64,000 nt of DNA from Epiperipatus broadwayi (taxonomy: Eukaryota; Onychophora; Udeonychophora; Euonychophora; Peripatidae), in the NCBI GenBank assembly GCA_028023455.1, contig JAQFVV010006246.1, positions 1,417,501 through 1,481,500 on the forward strand, written 5' to 3'. Numbering within the stretch: position 1 is the stretch's first letter; the number at the start of each line of letters is the position of its first letter. Both the position numbers and the translations under genes were made by a program. The notes beneath the pieces are model-generated. The model was given only the letters and a program-made list of their open reading frames with translations. It ran no database searches and was not told the DNA's origin. This document shows, piece after piece, positions 13,638 to 25,890 of the stretch.

Positions 13638-15997
13638 ATATATATATATATATACTCAACTTCATGCCTTCAAAACTGTTTTCATTACAAACATTTAACA
13701 AACTTGATACAAATTTTTTAAAAAATATCAATTTAGTGTGGTGGTTACAATACTGAACATATATTTAAAATAGGATTTTAATTCATGTTACAAAATGGAT
13801 TTGGGTGTTTTGGTGGACGTTTATACATTAACAATAATGCATATTAAGATACAATAGAGTTTCACTGATTATACAATTTTAGTAGGATACCCTTGGCATT
13901 TCATACATAAGTTTATTTTCATTTCTCAACTTTATTTGTAACAATAAAAATAAGGATACATTTTGATCAATAAGTAGACTAAAAACATTATTTATTTTAC
14001 ATTTTTGATATTTAACTATCAGATATTGTGAAACTCTATCAATATGGGGAATGGCTTATTCAATAAAGGAGAGGGCAGCTTTATGAGAAGTTGGATCTAA
14101 AACTCCAACGAAAAATATTTAAAGAGAAAAATCTTTCATTATCACATATCATTATGATTTATTTTGTCAAACAGGCTAAAAGAAAAATGAACTATAAGAA
14201 ATTGCAGTGCTAGCATATGTCAGTGAGAGTGAGAAAAATGGAAACTTAGGCTGAGGAAACATTCTATTTGAAGGTGGTATGTCAGCTTCATGTTAGAGTG
14301 GTACTGAAAGAAAAAGATCAGTAGGAAGTTACTATGGGTCCGGTTTATGGTAAGACCATGCAGAGCTTCAACTACACTGACTGACTTGTTCCAGAAGTAG
14401 ACTTAGACTTCTGTTATGAATGAGAACAATAACAAAAATGGAAGGCTTTGAATCCCTGAAATGAGGTACAGGTGAATCAAAGCAGTATATAAATATATAC
14501 TTGGAGGAGAAGAATGATGAACGAAGATGATCGTGACTCCCTGGAATGAAGGACAGGTGAATCAGATCAAAGCCCTATGTGGCTTATTAATAATTTGACA
14601 AATGCCAGCAATGCGATCACAAGAATATAAAGTCATTGAATTTAAATGCTTAAATAAAGTCTTAAATGGTTTAACAAATACATAATGATATGTTAAAATA
14701 ATAACCCATGTAAGATAAAGTCATTGATCAGAAGTTAAACTATAATTAATGAAGCCTGCATTTCTCCCCCATCAATACTATTTTGTTTAAATATATAAAA
14801 AAACTATTCACGCACTTAAAAGTGCAAACAAAATATAATTTGTTCACCAGCCCTTTTGGTGATGATGATGAATAAAGAAATTAATAAAACTAACAGACAC
14901 TAATATCCACCCCAGATTGCAAAGTATACATACATTTTGTATAATTTTATGGTAAAATATATTTAAAAAAAAAACATATATTCATTTTACAAGAAAAACT
15001 CAGTCTTACGAACTATTTAGAAATAAATAAATAAGAACTCATTAATCCCTTCGCCTTTTTATTCCACAGCAAGATATAGAAGTTCATAAGACTGGGGTTG
15101 ATTAGCATTTACAAATAAAATTAAATGAAAAATATAAAAATATCATTAAAAATAAACCATAATCGCACTAAATTATAAGGGTAAGAAGAAGCATGAGTTG
15201 GATGAAAAGTTTTATAACAAGATCAGATTAGGTTATAGCGAATCGATACTAAGGAAATAATTAGTTTAACATACTCACTGATTAGCAAGTTACAAAAAAG
15301 AGGTTTAACATAAAAAATTAATTTTATAAAGTTCAAGTTAGAATTAGTTAATACGATTATGTCTTTGGGCTGGTTACCTCAGGATTGTAAGGAATACTGA
15401 CAAATCATCTGTGGCAGGTGGCATTCTTTGATGGCATGGGCACTCTTGAGTGGTAGGAGTTACATCTCTGTATGGTGAAGAATGAAGCTGAAGACAGAGG
15501 GAAGGCAGCTGAGGCCCCTCAAAAATTAAACAGACATGGAGTCAATTAGCGACTATTGACCCAACTCTGACACAATAGATTTTTGGCCCTATTTATACAA
15601 ACTTTGAGGCATTTAAAGAATGTTTTAATTAAACTTCTTAACTCATAATTAATCCTTAATTTACAGAATATTTTCTCTATTGTTAGTGGAGATGCAATCA
15701 CAAGATAACTGTCCAAAAATAAATTCAAATCAATTTTCAGATTGGAAATAGATTTGATAAAAATGTTAACAGTTAACTAAATCAATTAGCTTTGTTGTAA
15801 ATTTTACTTTAATTTAAAAAATTCTTTTTAATCATGAAACAAAGAAATGTTCCCACCCCTTTAATTATTCTTGGACAGTTGGCGATTGCATCTTCCATCT
15901 TGAATTTTTATGTAGCTTTATAACGGAAAATAATTACAAAATAAATAAGATATAATCAAAGAAAAAAATACAAAATTATTTACAATATTTGTTTGTG

Positions 15998-16000
<3 letters not shown>

Positions 16001-16045
<45 letters not shown>
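16001..16045. repeat. (TA)n microsatellite
   Basis: About 22 TA units lie inside copy A. The equivalent place in copy B (about 20045-20057) has only a few units, showing expansion after the copies diverged. Confidence 0.85.
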
Positions 16046-16047
<2 letters not shown>

Positions 16048-16259
16048 CTCCATTAATGTACGTATATATGAGTCACATCTAGTGACATTAATATCAAAAT
16101 AATTAAAGAATTTTTATTTAAAATTTATATTTGTAACTTTTGTAGATGCTTCTCAGAAATATAGGTATAGTTTATATACATATGACAAAAAAAGCAGGAT
16201 GAAACATAGGTTGTGGTAGAACAGTGAAACTCGATCTTGAACTAAGATTGACTATTTCA

Positions 16260-17312
16260 CACTTCCCCACTTAAAATGACAAAAAAAAATGAATTAAAAA
16301 AATGCCTTTACTTCGAATCCATTCGTGACTGAAGAACAACCATTTTTCTTTCAAAACAGTAATTTATTATCTAATATTTTATCTACAAAAAAAACTGTTT
16401 ATGATAGTGCCTTTTTTTCTTTTGCACTAAAGGTTTCTGAACTTATTTTTTCCATCTTCAACTATCTTCTGCCCTACTTTTTCAGTTGCTCCCCCATAAT
16501 TTATTTTATCTGCCTGCTATAATGAACTGTCGCCTACATTATACATACAAAGTACATTTAGTTTACCTATCAACATAATGGTTATATCTCTATTTATATA
16601 TAAATATGGACAGCAAAAATTAAAAAAAAACTACTCTATTACTTGGTTTTTTCACTTTCCATTTTGTCTTGGCTGTTCTTCCACACCTAGAATAGACTTG
16701 AAGTTTTTATTATTACATAGTCATTATTATCTTTTATGTTATTTGCTTATTAATATACAAAATTTATTCATAATATCGATTCTCTACTACCACCCACTCA
16801 ATTTAGATTCAAATTCACCTTCATTAAATTCTGTGTTTTAAAAGAACACCTGTTGGCAAATTTATATCAGGGCACCAGCCAACAAGGTGACACAGAATGT
16901 TCAAATAAAAGCTGGGTCACTCAATTCTCATGTACAAGAAATACATATTTTGTAAGAATTGTCTTACTTTTAAAAATGTGCTGATAATTACAACCTTTTA
17001 CATATATATATATATATATATATATATGTAAAAGGTTGTAGTATATATATATATATATATATATACTACATTTTTATATACATATGACATTAAATACAAT
17101 ATTATTGGATGTATAAACTTAAGAGAAAAAAATTATAAGGATTGGGTGTACAACTCGGGAAAAAAAATCTTACACATATACATTATCAGTATTATTCAAA
17201 ACAAAAGGACAAAACATATATACATATTAAACACTATACAGGGTATTGCAGGCTGTGAAAATATTGAATAGCCCCATGACTGAGCATCCAAACCTGGGAA
17301 AAAAATATATAC
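16260..17312. other. Spacer between copies A and B
   Basis: Mixed A+T-rich sequence. The plus-strand open frames at 16325 and 16578 have no domain features. About 16850-16920 is slightly richer in G+C and may be an old repeat fragment. A palindromic TA block lies at 16989-17067. Confidence 0.45.
16989..17067. repeat. Palindromic TA block with inverted ends
   Basis: TACAACCTTTTACATATA is followed by (TA)n and then its exact complement TATATGTAAAAGGTTGTA, a perfect 52-bp palindrome at 16989-17040. A second (TA)n run bounded by GTATAT and ATATAC continues to 17067. Both can form cruciforms. Confidence 0.85.
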
Positions 17313-20276
17313 TATACCGGTCGAAAATATATGTCCATTCAAAAAGATTTAGAATCTAAGCAAAAGTACCCTGAATCCAATCATGCCTGAGAGACACAGG
17401 TCAGGAGCTGTCATGAATTCTAACCTGTTTGCCCATTCCCCAAATCTATAACACTATGGACAACACCTATGGTGATACTACATAAATTAATTATTTCCGG
17501 GCCTGGTGCTACACCGTTTTGCATGAGAACTCAGCTGTTGATGATGATGAGAGATTGTAGGAATCCAAGATATTAAGTTAAAAATATACATAAATATTAT
17601 GGAGATTCGAATAACTGGATTAAGTTTAAAAGTATAAATATTTATTATGACAAAATTCAAAATGGTTTTATATATATATTCTCAACTTCATGCCTTTAAA
17701 ACTTTGTTTTCATTACGAACATTTAACTAACTTGATACAATTTTATTTTAACAAATATCAATTTAGTGTGGTGGTTACAATACTGAATGTATATTTAAAA
17801 ATAGTATTTTAATTCATGTTACAAAATGGATCTGGGTGTTTTGATGGATGTTTATACATTAAGAATAATACATATTAAGATACGATAGTTTCGCTGATTA
17901 TACGATTTTAGTAGGATACCCTTGGCATTTCATACATAAGTTTATTTTCATTTCTTGACTTTATTTGTAACAATAAAAATAATGATACATTTTGATCAGT
18001 AAGTAGACTAAAAACATTGTTTATTTTACATTTTCAACATTTAACTATCAAATATTGTGAAAATCTATCAATACGGGGAATGGCTTATTCAATAAAGGGA
18101 AGAGTAGCTTCATGAGAAGATGGATCTAAATCTCCAAAAAAAATTTTTAAAGAGAAAAATGTTTCGTTATCACATATCATTATGATTTATTTTGTCAAAC
18201 AGGCTAAAAGAAAAATGAACTATAAGAAATTGTGGTGCTAGCATATGTCAGTGACAGCGAGAAAAATGGCAACTTAGGCCGAAGAAACATCACTCTATTT
18301 GAAGGTGGTATGTCAGCTTCATGCTAGAGCAGTACTGAAAGAAAAAGGTTGGTAGGAAGTTGCTATGGGTCTGGTTTATGATAAGTCCATGCAGAGCTTC
18401 AACTACACTGACCAACTTGTTCCAGAAATAGACTTAGACTTCTGTTATAAATGAGAACAATAACAAAAATGGAAGGTTTTGAATCCCTGGAATGAGGTAC
18501 AGGTGAATCAAAGCAGTATATAAATATATACTTAGAGAAGAATGATGAATGAAGACAATTGTGACTCCCTGGAATGAGGTACAGACAAATCAGATCAAAG
18601 CCTTATGTGGCTTATTAATAATTTGACATATGGCAGCAAACACGATCATAAGAATATAAAGTCATTGAATTTAAATGCTAAAATAAAGCCTAAAATGGTT
18701 TAACAAATATGTAAGTGATATGTTAAAATAATGACCCATGTAAGATAAAGTCATTGATCAGAAGTTAAACTATAATTAATGAAGCATGCATTTCTCCCCT
18801 TCTTGAATCAATACTATTTTGTTTAAATATATAAAAAAACTAAAATTCATGCACTTAAAAGTGCGAACAACAAAATATAATTTGTTCACCAGCCCTTTTG
18901 GCTATGATGATGAATAAAGAAATTAATAAAACTAACGGACACCAATATCCACCCCAGATTGCAAAGTATTCATACATTTTGTATAATTTTATGGTAAAAT
19001 ATATTTTAAAAAAAAAACATTCATTTTACAAGAAAATCTCAGTCTTACGAACTATTTAGAAATAAATAAGAACTCACGAACCCCCCCCCCCCTTTTCTAT
19101 TCCACAGCGGGATACAGAAGAATTTCATAAGACTGGATTTGATTAGCATTTACAAATAAAATTAAATGAAAGATATAAAAATATCATTAAAAATAAATCA
19201 TAACTGCACTAAATTATAAAAGTAAGAAAAAGTGTGAGTTGGATGAAAAGTTTTATAACAAAATTAGGTTAGGTTATAGAGAATTGATACTAAGGAAATA
19301 ATTAGTTTAACATGCTCGCCAATTACCGAGTTAAAAAAGGAGGTTTAACATAAAGAAAACATTAATTTTATAAAGTTACAAGTTAGAATTAGGTAATATG
19401 ATTATGTCTTGGGCTGGTTACCTCAGGATTCTATGGAATACTGATGAATCTTTTATGGCAAGTGGCATTCTTTGATGGCATGGGCACTCAGTGGTAGGAG
19501 TTACATCTCTGCATGGCAAAGAATGGAGCTAAAGACGGAGGGGAAGGCAGCTGAGGCCCCTCAAAAATTAAACAGATGTGGAGTCGACTAGTGACTATTG
19601 ATCCAACTCTGACCACAATAGATTTTTGACCCTATTTATACAAACTTTGAGGCATTCAAAGAATGTTTTTAATTAAACCTTTTAACTCTTAATTAATGCT
19701 TAATATACAGAAATATTTTCTCTATTGTTAGTGGAGATGAAATCATAAGATAACTGTCCAAAAATAAATTCAAATCAATTTCCAGATTGGAAATAGATTT
19801 GATAAAAATGTTAACAATTAATTAAATCAATTAGCTTTGTTTTAAAATTTACTTTAATTTAAAAGTTCCTTTTTAATCATGAAACTAAGTAATGTTCCCA
19901 CCCCTTTAATTATTCTTGGACAGTCGGATTGCATCTTCCATCTTGAATTTTTATATAGCTTTATAACAAAAAATAATTACAAAATAAATAAGATATAATC
20001 AAAGAAAAAAATACAAACTTATTTACAATATTTGTTTGCGCTTTTATATATATAAAAGCTTCGTTAATATACATATATATCTGAGTCTCATCTAGTGGCA
20101 TTAATATCAAAATAATTAAAGAAATTTTATTTAAAATTTATATTTGTAACTTTTATAGACACTTCTCAGAAATATACATATAGTTTATATACATATGACA
20201 AAAAAAAAAAGCAGGATGAAACATAGGTTGTGGTAGAACAGTGAAACTCGATCTTGAACTGAGATTGACTGGTTCA
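17313..20276 (+). mobile_element. TG...CA hairpin-ended repeat, copy B
   Basis: This 2,964-bp copy is the most intact relative of A, and long stretches match almost base for base. It starts TATACCGGTCGA, apparently a mutated TGTACCGG, and ends in the family hairpin closing at GGTTCA. The flanks are ATAC and ATAT, three of four bases matching a possible 4-bp target duplication. Short inverted ends are visible: ACCGGTCGA at the left, and ACCAGTCAA when the right end is read on the minus strand. It contains no coding sequence and a C12 run at 19081-19092. TG...CA ends with a 4-bp duplication fit a long solo LTR, but a TIR transposon is an alternative. Confidence 0.65.
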
Positions 20277-21153
20277 ATATAAATAAGTATAACCAAAACA
20301 TTATTATTACTATTGTGATGGGAATAGTAAATTGAATAAACCTTAATAAAAAAGAACTAGAAAAACAGTTTTAAATAAGTATAAATGTGCCTGTGGATCA
20401 AAAGAGGTATATTCATGTCATATAATTTTTTTTATGTAAATGTAAGCAAAATTAAATATAATTTGTCCAAACTTCAAACACTTTTTAGCAAAACTCTTTA
20501 TTTGTACATACACAGACACCTACATTTCGACTGACCTGCAGTCTTCTTCAGAGACTTGGACAAATTATATTTATAGGATATTACGGCAAACATAAAGAAA
20601 AGTATGATTTTGGTAATATGTAAGCAAAATTGTCATTTAAAATTAACATTTGATTTTTTTTTTTCAAAAAAGAAAAGACGATGTAATTTTTTTATTTTTT
20701 ATAGAGTTATTAGGCCATGTACTACAAATAATTACATTGGTAATTTATTAATTAGTATTGGTAATTCCGTAAGAATTTTTTTTGTTAAGTAATAGATGGA
20801 ATGTTAAGAAATAAAATTTTGTGAGATAAAAAAGGCATATAAATATCCGACAATGGATTAATTTTTTTATTTATCTAATCAAAGTAAAATAAATCTTGTA
20901 CTGATTTCAGCTACAAGATTTGTCTTTTATTCTAGTCGAACTCGGCTATTGACTTGTTAAAAAAATTGTTTAATTACAGGCTATGTAATGTAACATGTGG
21001 AAAATGTGGGAGGGAGTGAGAAGAGTTGGAGTGCCAATTGTAACCTGAATGGCACTAAAATGAATAAGTAAAATGATCACTGCTCTTTATTAAATAATAA
21101 CTAATTGGAGAGACTCTTATGTTTGAAGCATGGACTAAACTCAGTGGTGGTTA
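20277..21153. other. Spacer between copies B and C with a ribozyme-like hairpin
   Basis: A+T-rich sequence. The only clear structure is the inverted repeat at 20454-20572, listed separately. The open frame at 20604 has no recognisable features. Confidence 0.5.
20454..20572 (-). ncRNA. Hammerhead-like hairpin, probably of Penelope-like origin
   Basis: Outer arms of 17 bp (20454-20470 and 20556-20572, AAATATAATTTGTCCAA and its complement) enclose a core. Read on the minus strand the core is CTGAAGA (20551-20545), then a five-base-pair stem GACTG-CAGGT-CAGTC (20543-20529), then GAAA (20528-20525). The hammerhead core is CUGAUGA-stem II-GAAA, so this differs at one core base and has one extra A. 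Penelope-like elements are known to carry small hammerheads in their terminal repeats. Activity is doubtful, and no cleavage site was identified with confidence. Confidence 0.45.
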
Positions 21154-21157
21154 CAAT

Positions 21158-24100
21158 TGTACCGGTCGGTTTCGTCTGTTCATATAACAAGATCTAGCAT
21201 CTAGGCAAAAGTACCTTGAATCCAATCCTGTGCAAGATACATAAGTCAGGAACATTCATGAACTCTGCCCTATTTGCCTATTTTCCAGATCTACCCACTT
21301 ATGAGCAACAATTCCAATGATACTGATCTAATTTATTCCTACCCCGCCGGCATCACAAAGTCGTGACACAAAAAGACTCTTATTCGAACTTGGTTCATGT
21401 CTAGAATATTATAATTAGCGATTTTCGATCATCTAGTAAGTGAAACCTTTTTATATTACATCAAAATTATTTCTAGTCAATAAATGAAACAATGACTTAG
21501 ATATTTAGAAAGATATAAAATTTATTAAATCAACTTGGAATATATATGATTGCAAACGTTATTGGTATTACAATGTAAATAAAATGGGTGTTTATCTCCC
21601 TTGGACAACATTAACCTCCCTTACAATACTATACAATGAACATATTTAATCATCAATAACAAATAATTCATGGCTTTATTCTATTGCGGCTATTTATATG
21701 TCAATAATTTATCGATTGAAGGGGATACATAAGATTTTTAATAATAGCGCTAGACTACGGTACCTAAAGTTATTTGAATCCACCAGTAATAAAAACAACA
21801 GCATTCATACCAATACGTAAGTTTATTAAGTTGGATGATAAGGGTAATTTTATTTAATTAATATTTGCATTTGCTATATAAGAACGTGTGTGGGAAGCTA
21901 ATTTGGGAAATAATAATAATGGCAGAAGTGTCGTATCTGAAAGTGCGAATGAAATATATATTAAAAAAATGGCAATCCATTTCATATAATCATAACAGTA
22001 CGGTTTAGGAGAATTAATAGGCTTTTAACAAGAACAAAATATGGGAGAGCGGTACGTGTATGAGGGCAATGGAACGATCTATTCTAAGATCTAAGAAGAT
22101 GCTTCAATTCACCGTTAAAGAAAGGAGACTCTCTGCAAACGTCGGCAGGGTCGGGTCATAAACAACAAAGAAGGCGCTTTATTGAATTGCCATAGGCTGG
22201 ACTTTTGCCAGAGCGAACCCTATGCAATAATACCTCGCGCTGAAGAAATCCAAAGAGGTTTGCCAAACCTTGTCCTTGGTATTGGAAGTAAAAATGAACG
22301 AAGCACAAAGATATATATATATAACGAAAGGCCGGTCTACACGTAACGCTTGCATTAATATAAATATACAGATATTTAACTAAGGAATAAAGAATTATCG
22401 CCTATCTTTATTAATAAAAACCCCTCGTATCGGTATGATTTGATTACTACGTGGATATGGAAGAATTACATTTAAGGCCAATATAATATAGCTCATAGAA
22501 CTAAAGGATTCCCCCCCCCCTTATGTATTACTTTCAACTACACATAAACTTTCCCCAACATATAATTAATACAAATCTTTGGTTGTGAATGCTTTAATAA
22601 ATACATACTTTCATATTATTAAATATATATAAAGTCAGTGGTGGCTATTGATTTCAAGAAATTAATATTAATTTAATTCGTATAAATCTATTTGCAGATT
22701 TTAGAAGTTAGCGCTATTATTTAATTAACCAAAGAAATGCATTTCTAAGAAAATAGATTTTTACTTAGTTTTTGAGAATAACACTGTACAATAATTATCA
22801 AATTCTGATTTTATTTCCCCAGACTGGCAGGCACCCGCTATACTAAGAATAACAAATTTGTTTTTAAAAACTACTAGGTTAATTACCCTCTGAAAAGTAA
22901 GGAGGGTTTTCTTTTATTAAAAGAGATAGCGTAAGCATTTGCGATTCTGGGGGGAAATTATCGACATATAATTTAGTATCTGAAAGTATAAAATATAATA
23001 ATGAAAATAAAATATTGCCGCATAGATGTGAAATTAAGAACTAATAATTATTCAGGAGAGGTTTAATGTAGGAGAGATTACAGCTAAGTTATATAGAGAG
23101 AGAACAAGGTACAATTAACAAAAAGGTAAGAACTTTACAAATTGATTCATAACTAATATTAAATTTTACAAATGAAAGCTTTACAAAATGTTTAAAGAAA
23201 TAGATAGGTGAAAGTTAAAATTATTCACGGTAACTTTAAGAGTCTAGCAGCATTTGAAATGATTACCTCTGTAAAACATGGCGGTTCTTTTGATGATTTC
23301 AATTCCCGCGGAGATTAGATCTAGTTTATCAAACATAGTTATTCAGGCAGGTAGTAATTTTATTATTTAACGAACAGGCATATAATTATAGTCTATGAGT
23401 ATCGGGATCCATGGGCACAGATTGCAGGGAAGGCCATCTCGAATGGCGAGAAAGGCGATTTAGATTTACTCAGTACACATTGAAATTAACGAACGCAAAT
23501 TTTCTTGGTGACTGCTCTCCTTGACTGTCCTAGTTACTCTCTAAATTAATTCGTAATTATTCCATGCCTTGGTATTTTTGGAATCCCTTTCTGATTGGTC
23601 ATTGCAATCTAATTTCCAAAAGAATTCGTATACAAGCTTTTACCCATTGTGATGGAAGATGCCATTGTTAGATAAGTATTCAAACTTTAATTAATTTTGA
23701 TAAAAGAAAATGTTTGTAACAAAAGTAAATCAATTAAGTTTAGTTTCTACTTTTGATTTTAGAGAAACTTTTAATTAAAGTTATGTTAGAATATTATACA
23801 AGATTACGCTTCTCACCTTTAATTAATTTTGACTAATTACAATCGCATCTTCCATATTGGATTTAAAAGAAAAGTGGAGTTTAATGGCAAAAATAATTTA
23901 AAAACACAATTTTATAAAATTACATATAACGAACTTTTCCACTAAATATTTGCTCAGTACTTTTGTCTCTACAATATCTATAGATATCTGAGCTGCAATT
24001 AACAAACAATTACTATAACTTTTATAAAATAAATAAATACAGAAATTATAATATATTTTGATATTATAAGTCCGTTATAATTAATCCCCCATTCCCTATT

Positions 24101-24338
24101 GCGTATACGAATTTTCAGATGCTACATTTATTAATTTTATTTTGCATGTTTAAATTCAGATATTTATGCCAATATCTTCGTTAATAAATATGTTAGTTAA
24201 TAATACTCAAATAAAAGGATACAAACAAATGTGTTAGTGAGTGGAATATATATGCAAGAATAGGGTTTGAATTTAGGTTGGTAGCGGAAGATTGGAAGTG
24301 GGCTGTGAAGCGCAATCTGAATCTCAGATTCCGCTTCA
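21158..24338 (+). mobile_element. TG...CA hairpin-ended repeat, copy C (divergent subfamily)
   Basis: This 3,181-bp element starts TGTACCGGTC and ends CCGCTTCA. It is flanked by an exact 4-bp duplication CAAT (21154-21157 and 24339-24342). Its head shares blocks with A and B, such as GGCAAAAGTACCTTGAATCC. A later block, GCATCTTCCAT, occurs at the equivalent place near its 3' end. The middle is strongly diverged and richer in CpG. The 3' hairpin is GTGAAGCG...CGCTTCA, which keeps pairing with different bases from copy A. There is no coding capacity. Confidence 0.7.
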
Positions 24339-24342
24339 CAAT

Positions 24343-25890
24343 AGAAGAAAGAATACTTTAAAGACATCTATTAAAATGAAGGAAATTAAAAGTAATAATA
24401 ATATCTATTGCACAATTAAATAATTACAAAGGAAATTAAGAAGAGGAAAAACTTCACTCTTATCAACAAAATACTTTTAAGATCTGACTTCCCTTCTATA
24501 AAATATATTCTCTGAATATATAAATTATCTGCACTAACAGAAACCTAACATACTATTCTTCATTTTAAAATATCTTAATATTTAATGTTTGCTATATCAG
24601 AATGTCAAAGAAAGTCATGAATTTAAATACTCTACTCTTGCAAAGTAATACTAAAATATTGTGTACTGAATATCTTTTAGGAATTTTCTGTAGTAACCGG
24701 TTGCCAATGAATGACTAATATCCTGGGAGACTCTAGGAGACATAGATTTTTCTTATAAGAAAATGCTTCCTAACATTTCATCACAACAGAAATAATTAAA
24801 CAAAAAAAATATTTAATCTGCTAAGTAATTGCATAATAAAATATACTAAATTTAGAATAATCATAGCCATTTATCCAGGATAGCGCTCGAAAGCAATAGA
24901 AAAAAAGGGTACATTTTATGTCTCATTATCCCATAGACAACACAAAGTAAATTATCAAGTGCAATAATTGTATCTTCAAATTATAAAGAAATGGTTAATA
25001 ATGAGGGCAGTCTAAAAATAGCTAGAATAATCTTCACCAAAATTGAATTGATCTGAATTTAACTTAAAATACTCAACTTTAATTTCTTTTACATGAAATT
25101 CCAATCATGGGGAATTGAGAAGTTCTGTAAAGGATTTTAATTGAAAAATGACAAGTTTTGTAACTGCGAAATTTGAATTATCTGTTACCCAGATTTCTGA
25201 TGGAAATCAGAAAGTAAATATTATACTCTTTGCAAATAGCAAATTTAATAGAGATGTAGTGAACTCAAGACAAGCAGCATATAGAAAAACAGAAATTGAA
25301 TACTTTTAAAATAAAAATACTTTTAATTTATTAATGATTAAATATAAAATAAATAATATTTACAAGTTTTTAAAATTATATTTACATTAAATATTCGTAA
25401 CTATTTGCCAACAGAAGCACTGTTACCAATTTGTTACATTAGTTGGCAGATAAGCACATCCAGACCTTTTCCTGACAATAATTCTAAGTTTTAAAATATA
25501 AATCTTTAGGTGGTTTGTTACATCAAATATCCCCACAAACTTAGTTCTGCACTATGTTAACTGGTATCCTAAATTAGCTCATACATAACTAACAATTTGA
25601 AATAAGTAATGTCAAAACTTTAGTTTATACTAACCTTTCAAAAGACTTTATTGAACTGTAAGTTTACAAAACAATTCATAGTACTACACACATAGGATAG
25701 AATAAGAAAATGTACCTAGGTTTTTAACAAAGGACAATATATGGTTTACATTATAGAATCTGTATGTTTATCGCATACCGAAGATAGGAAAAATTACAAA
25801 TCATGTGTAACAAAATAAAAATCAAATCTTCATACATCTTAACATTTTCCGGCTGTTGCATAGAATTTACAGCTTTCTTCATACATTTTA
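24343..25890. other. Intron sequence, no gene seen
   Basis: A+T-rich sequence with no convincing exon, repeat or coding remnant. Confidence 0.45.

Larger units (their letters stand above)
11184..16259 (+). mobile_element. TG...CA hairpin-ended repeat, copy A (interrupted)
   Basis: The head (11184-11543) matches the heads of copies B and C, beginning TGTACCAGTC. The remainder (13327-16259) matches copy B along its length and ends in the family hairpin GTGAAA...TTTCA. An internal segment of about 105 bp is duplicated in tandem. Its first copy is split by an insertion at 11544-13321 and its second by a MITE at 13498-13637, both at the same TA tract. The flanks (ATAT and CACT) do not match, so the outer ends may have been rearranged. 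No coding sequence is evident. Confidence 0.65.

Noticed and set aside
17313-20276. Helitron, because of the 3' hairpin
   Set aside because: The hairpin is at the very end with no CTRR terminus, and a 4-bp duplication flanks copies C and D. Helitrons make no duplication.
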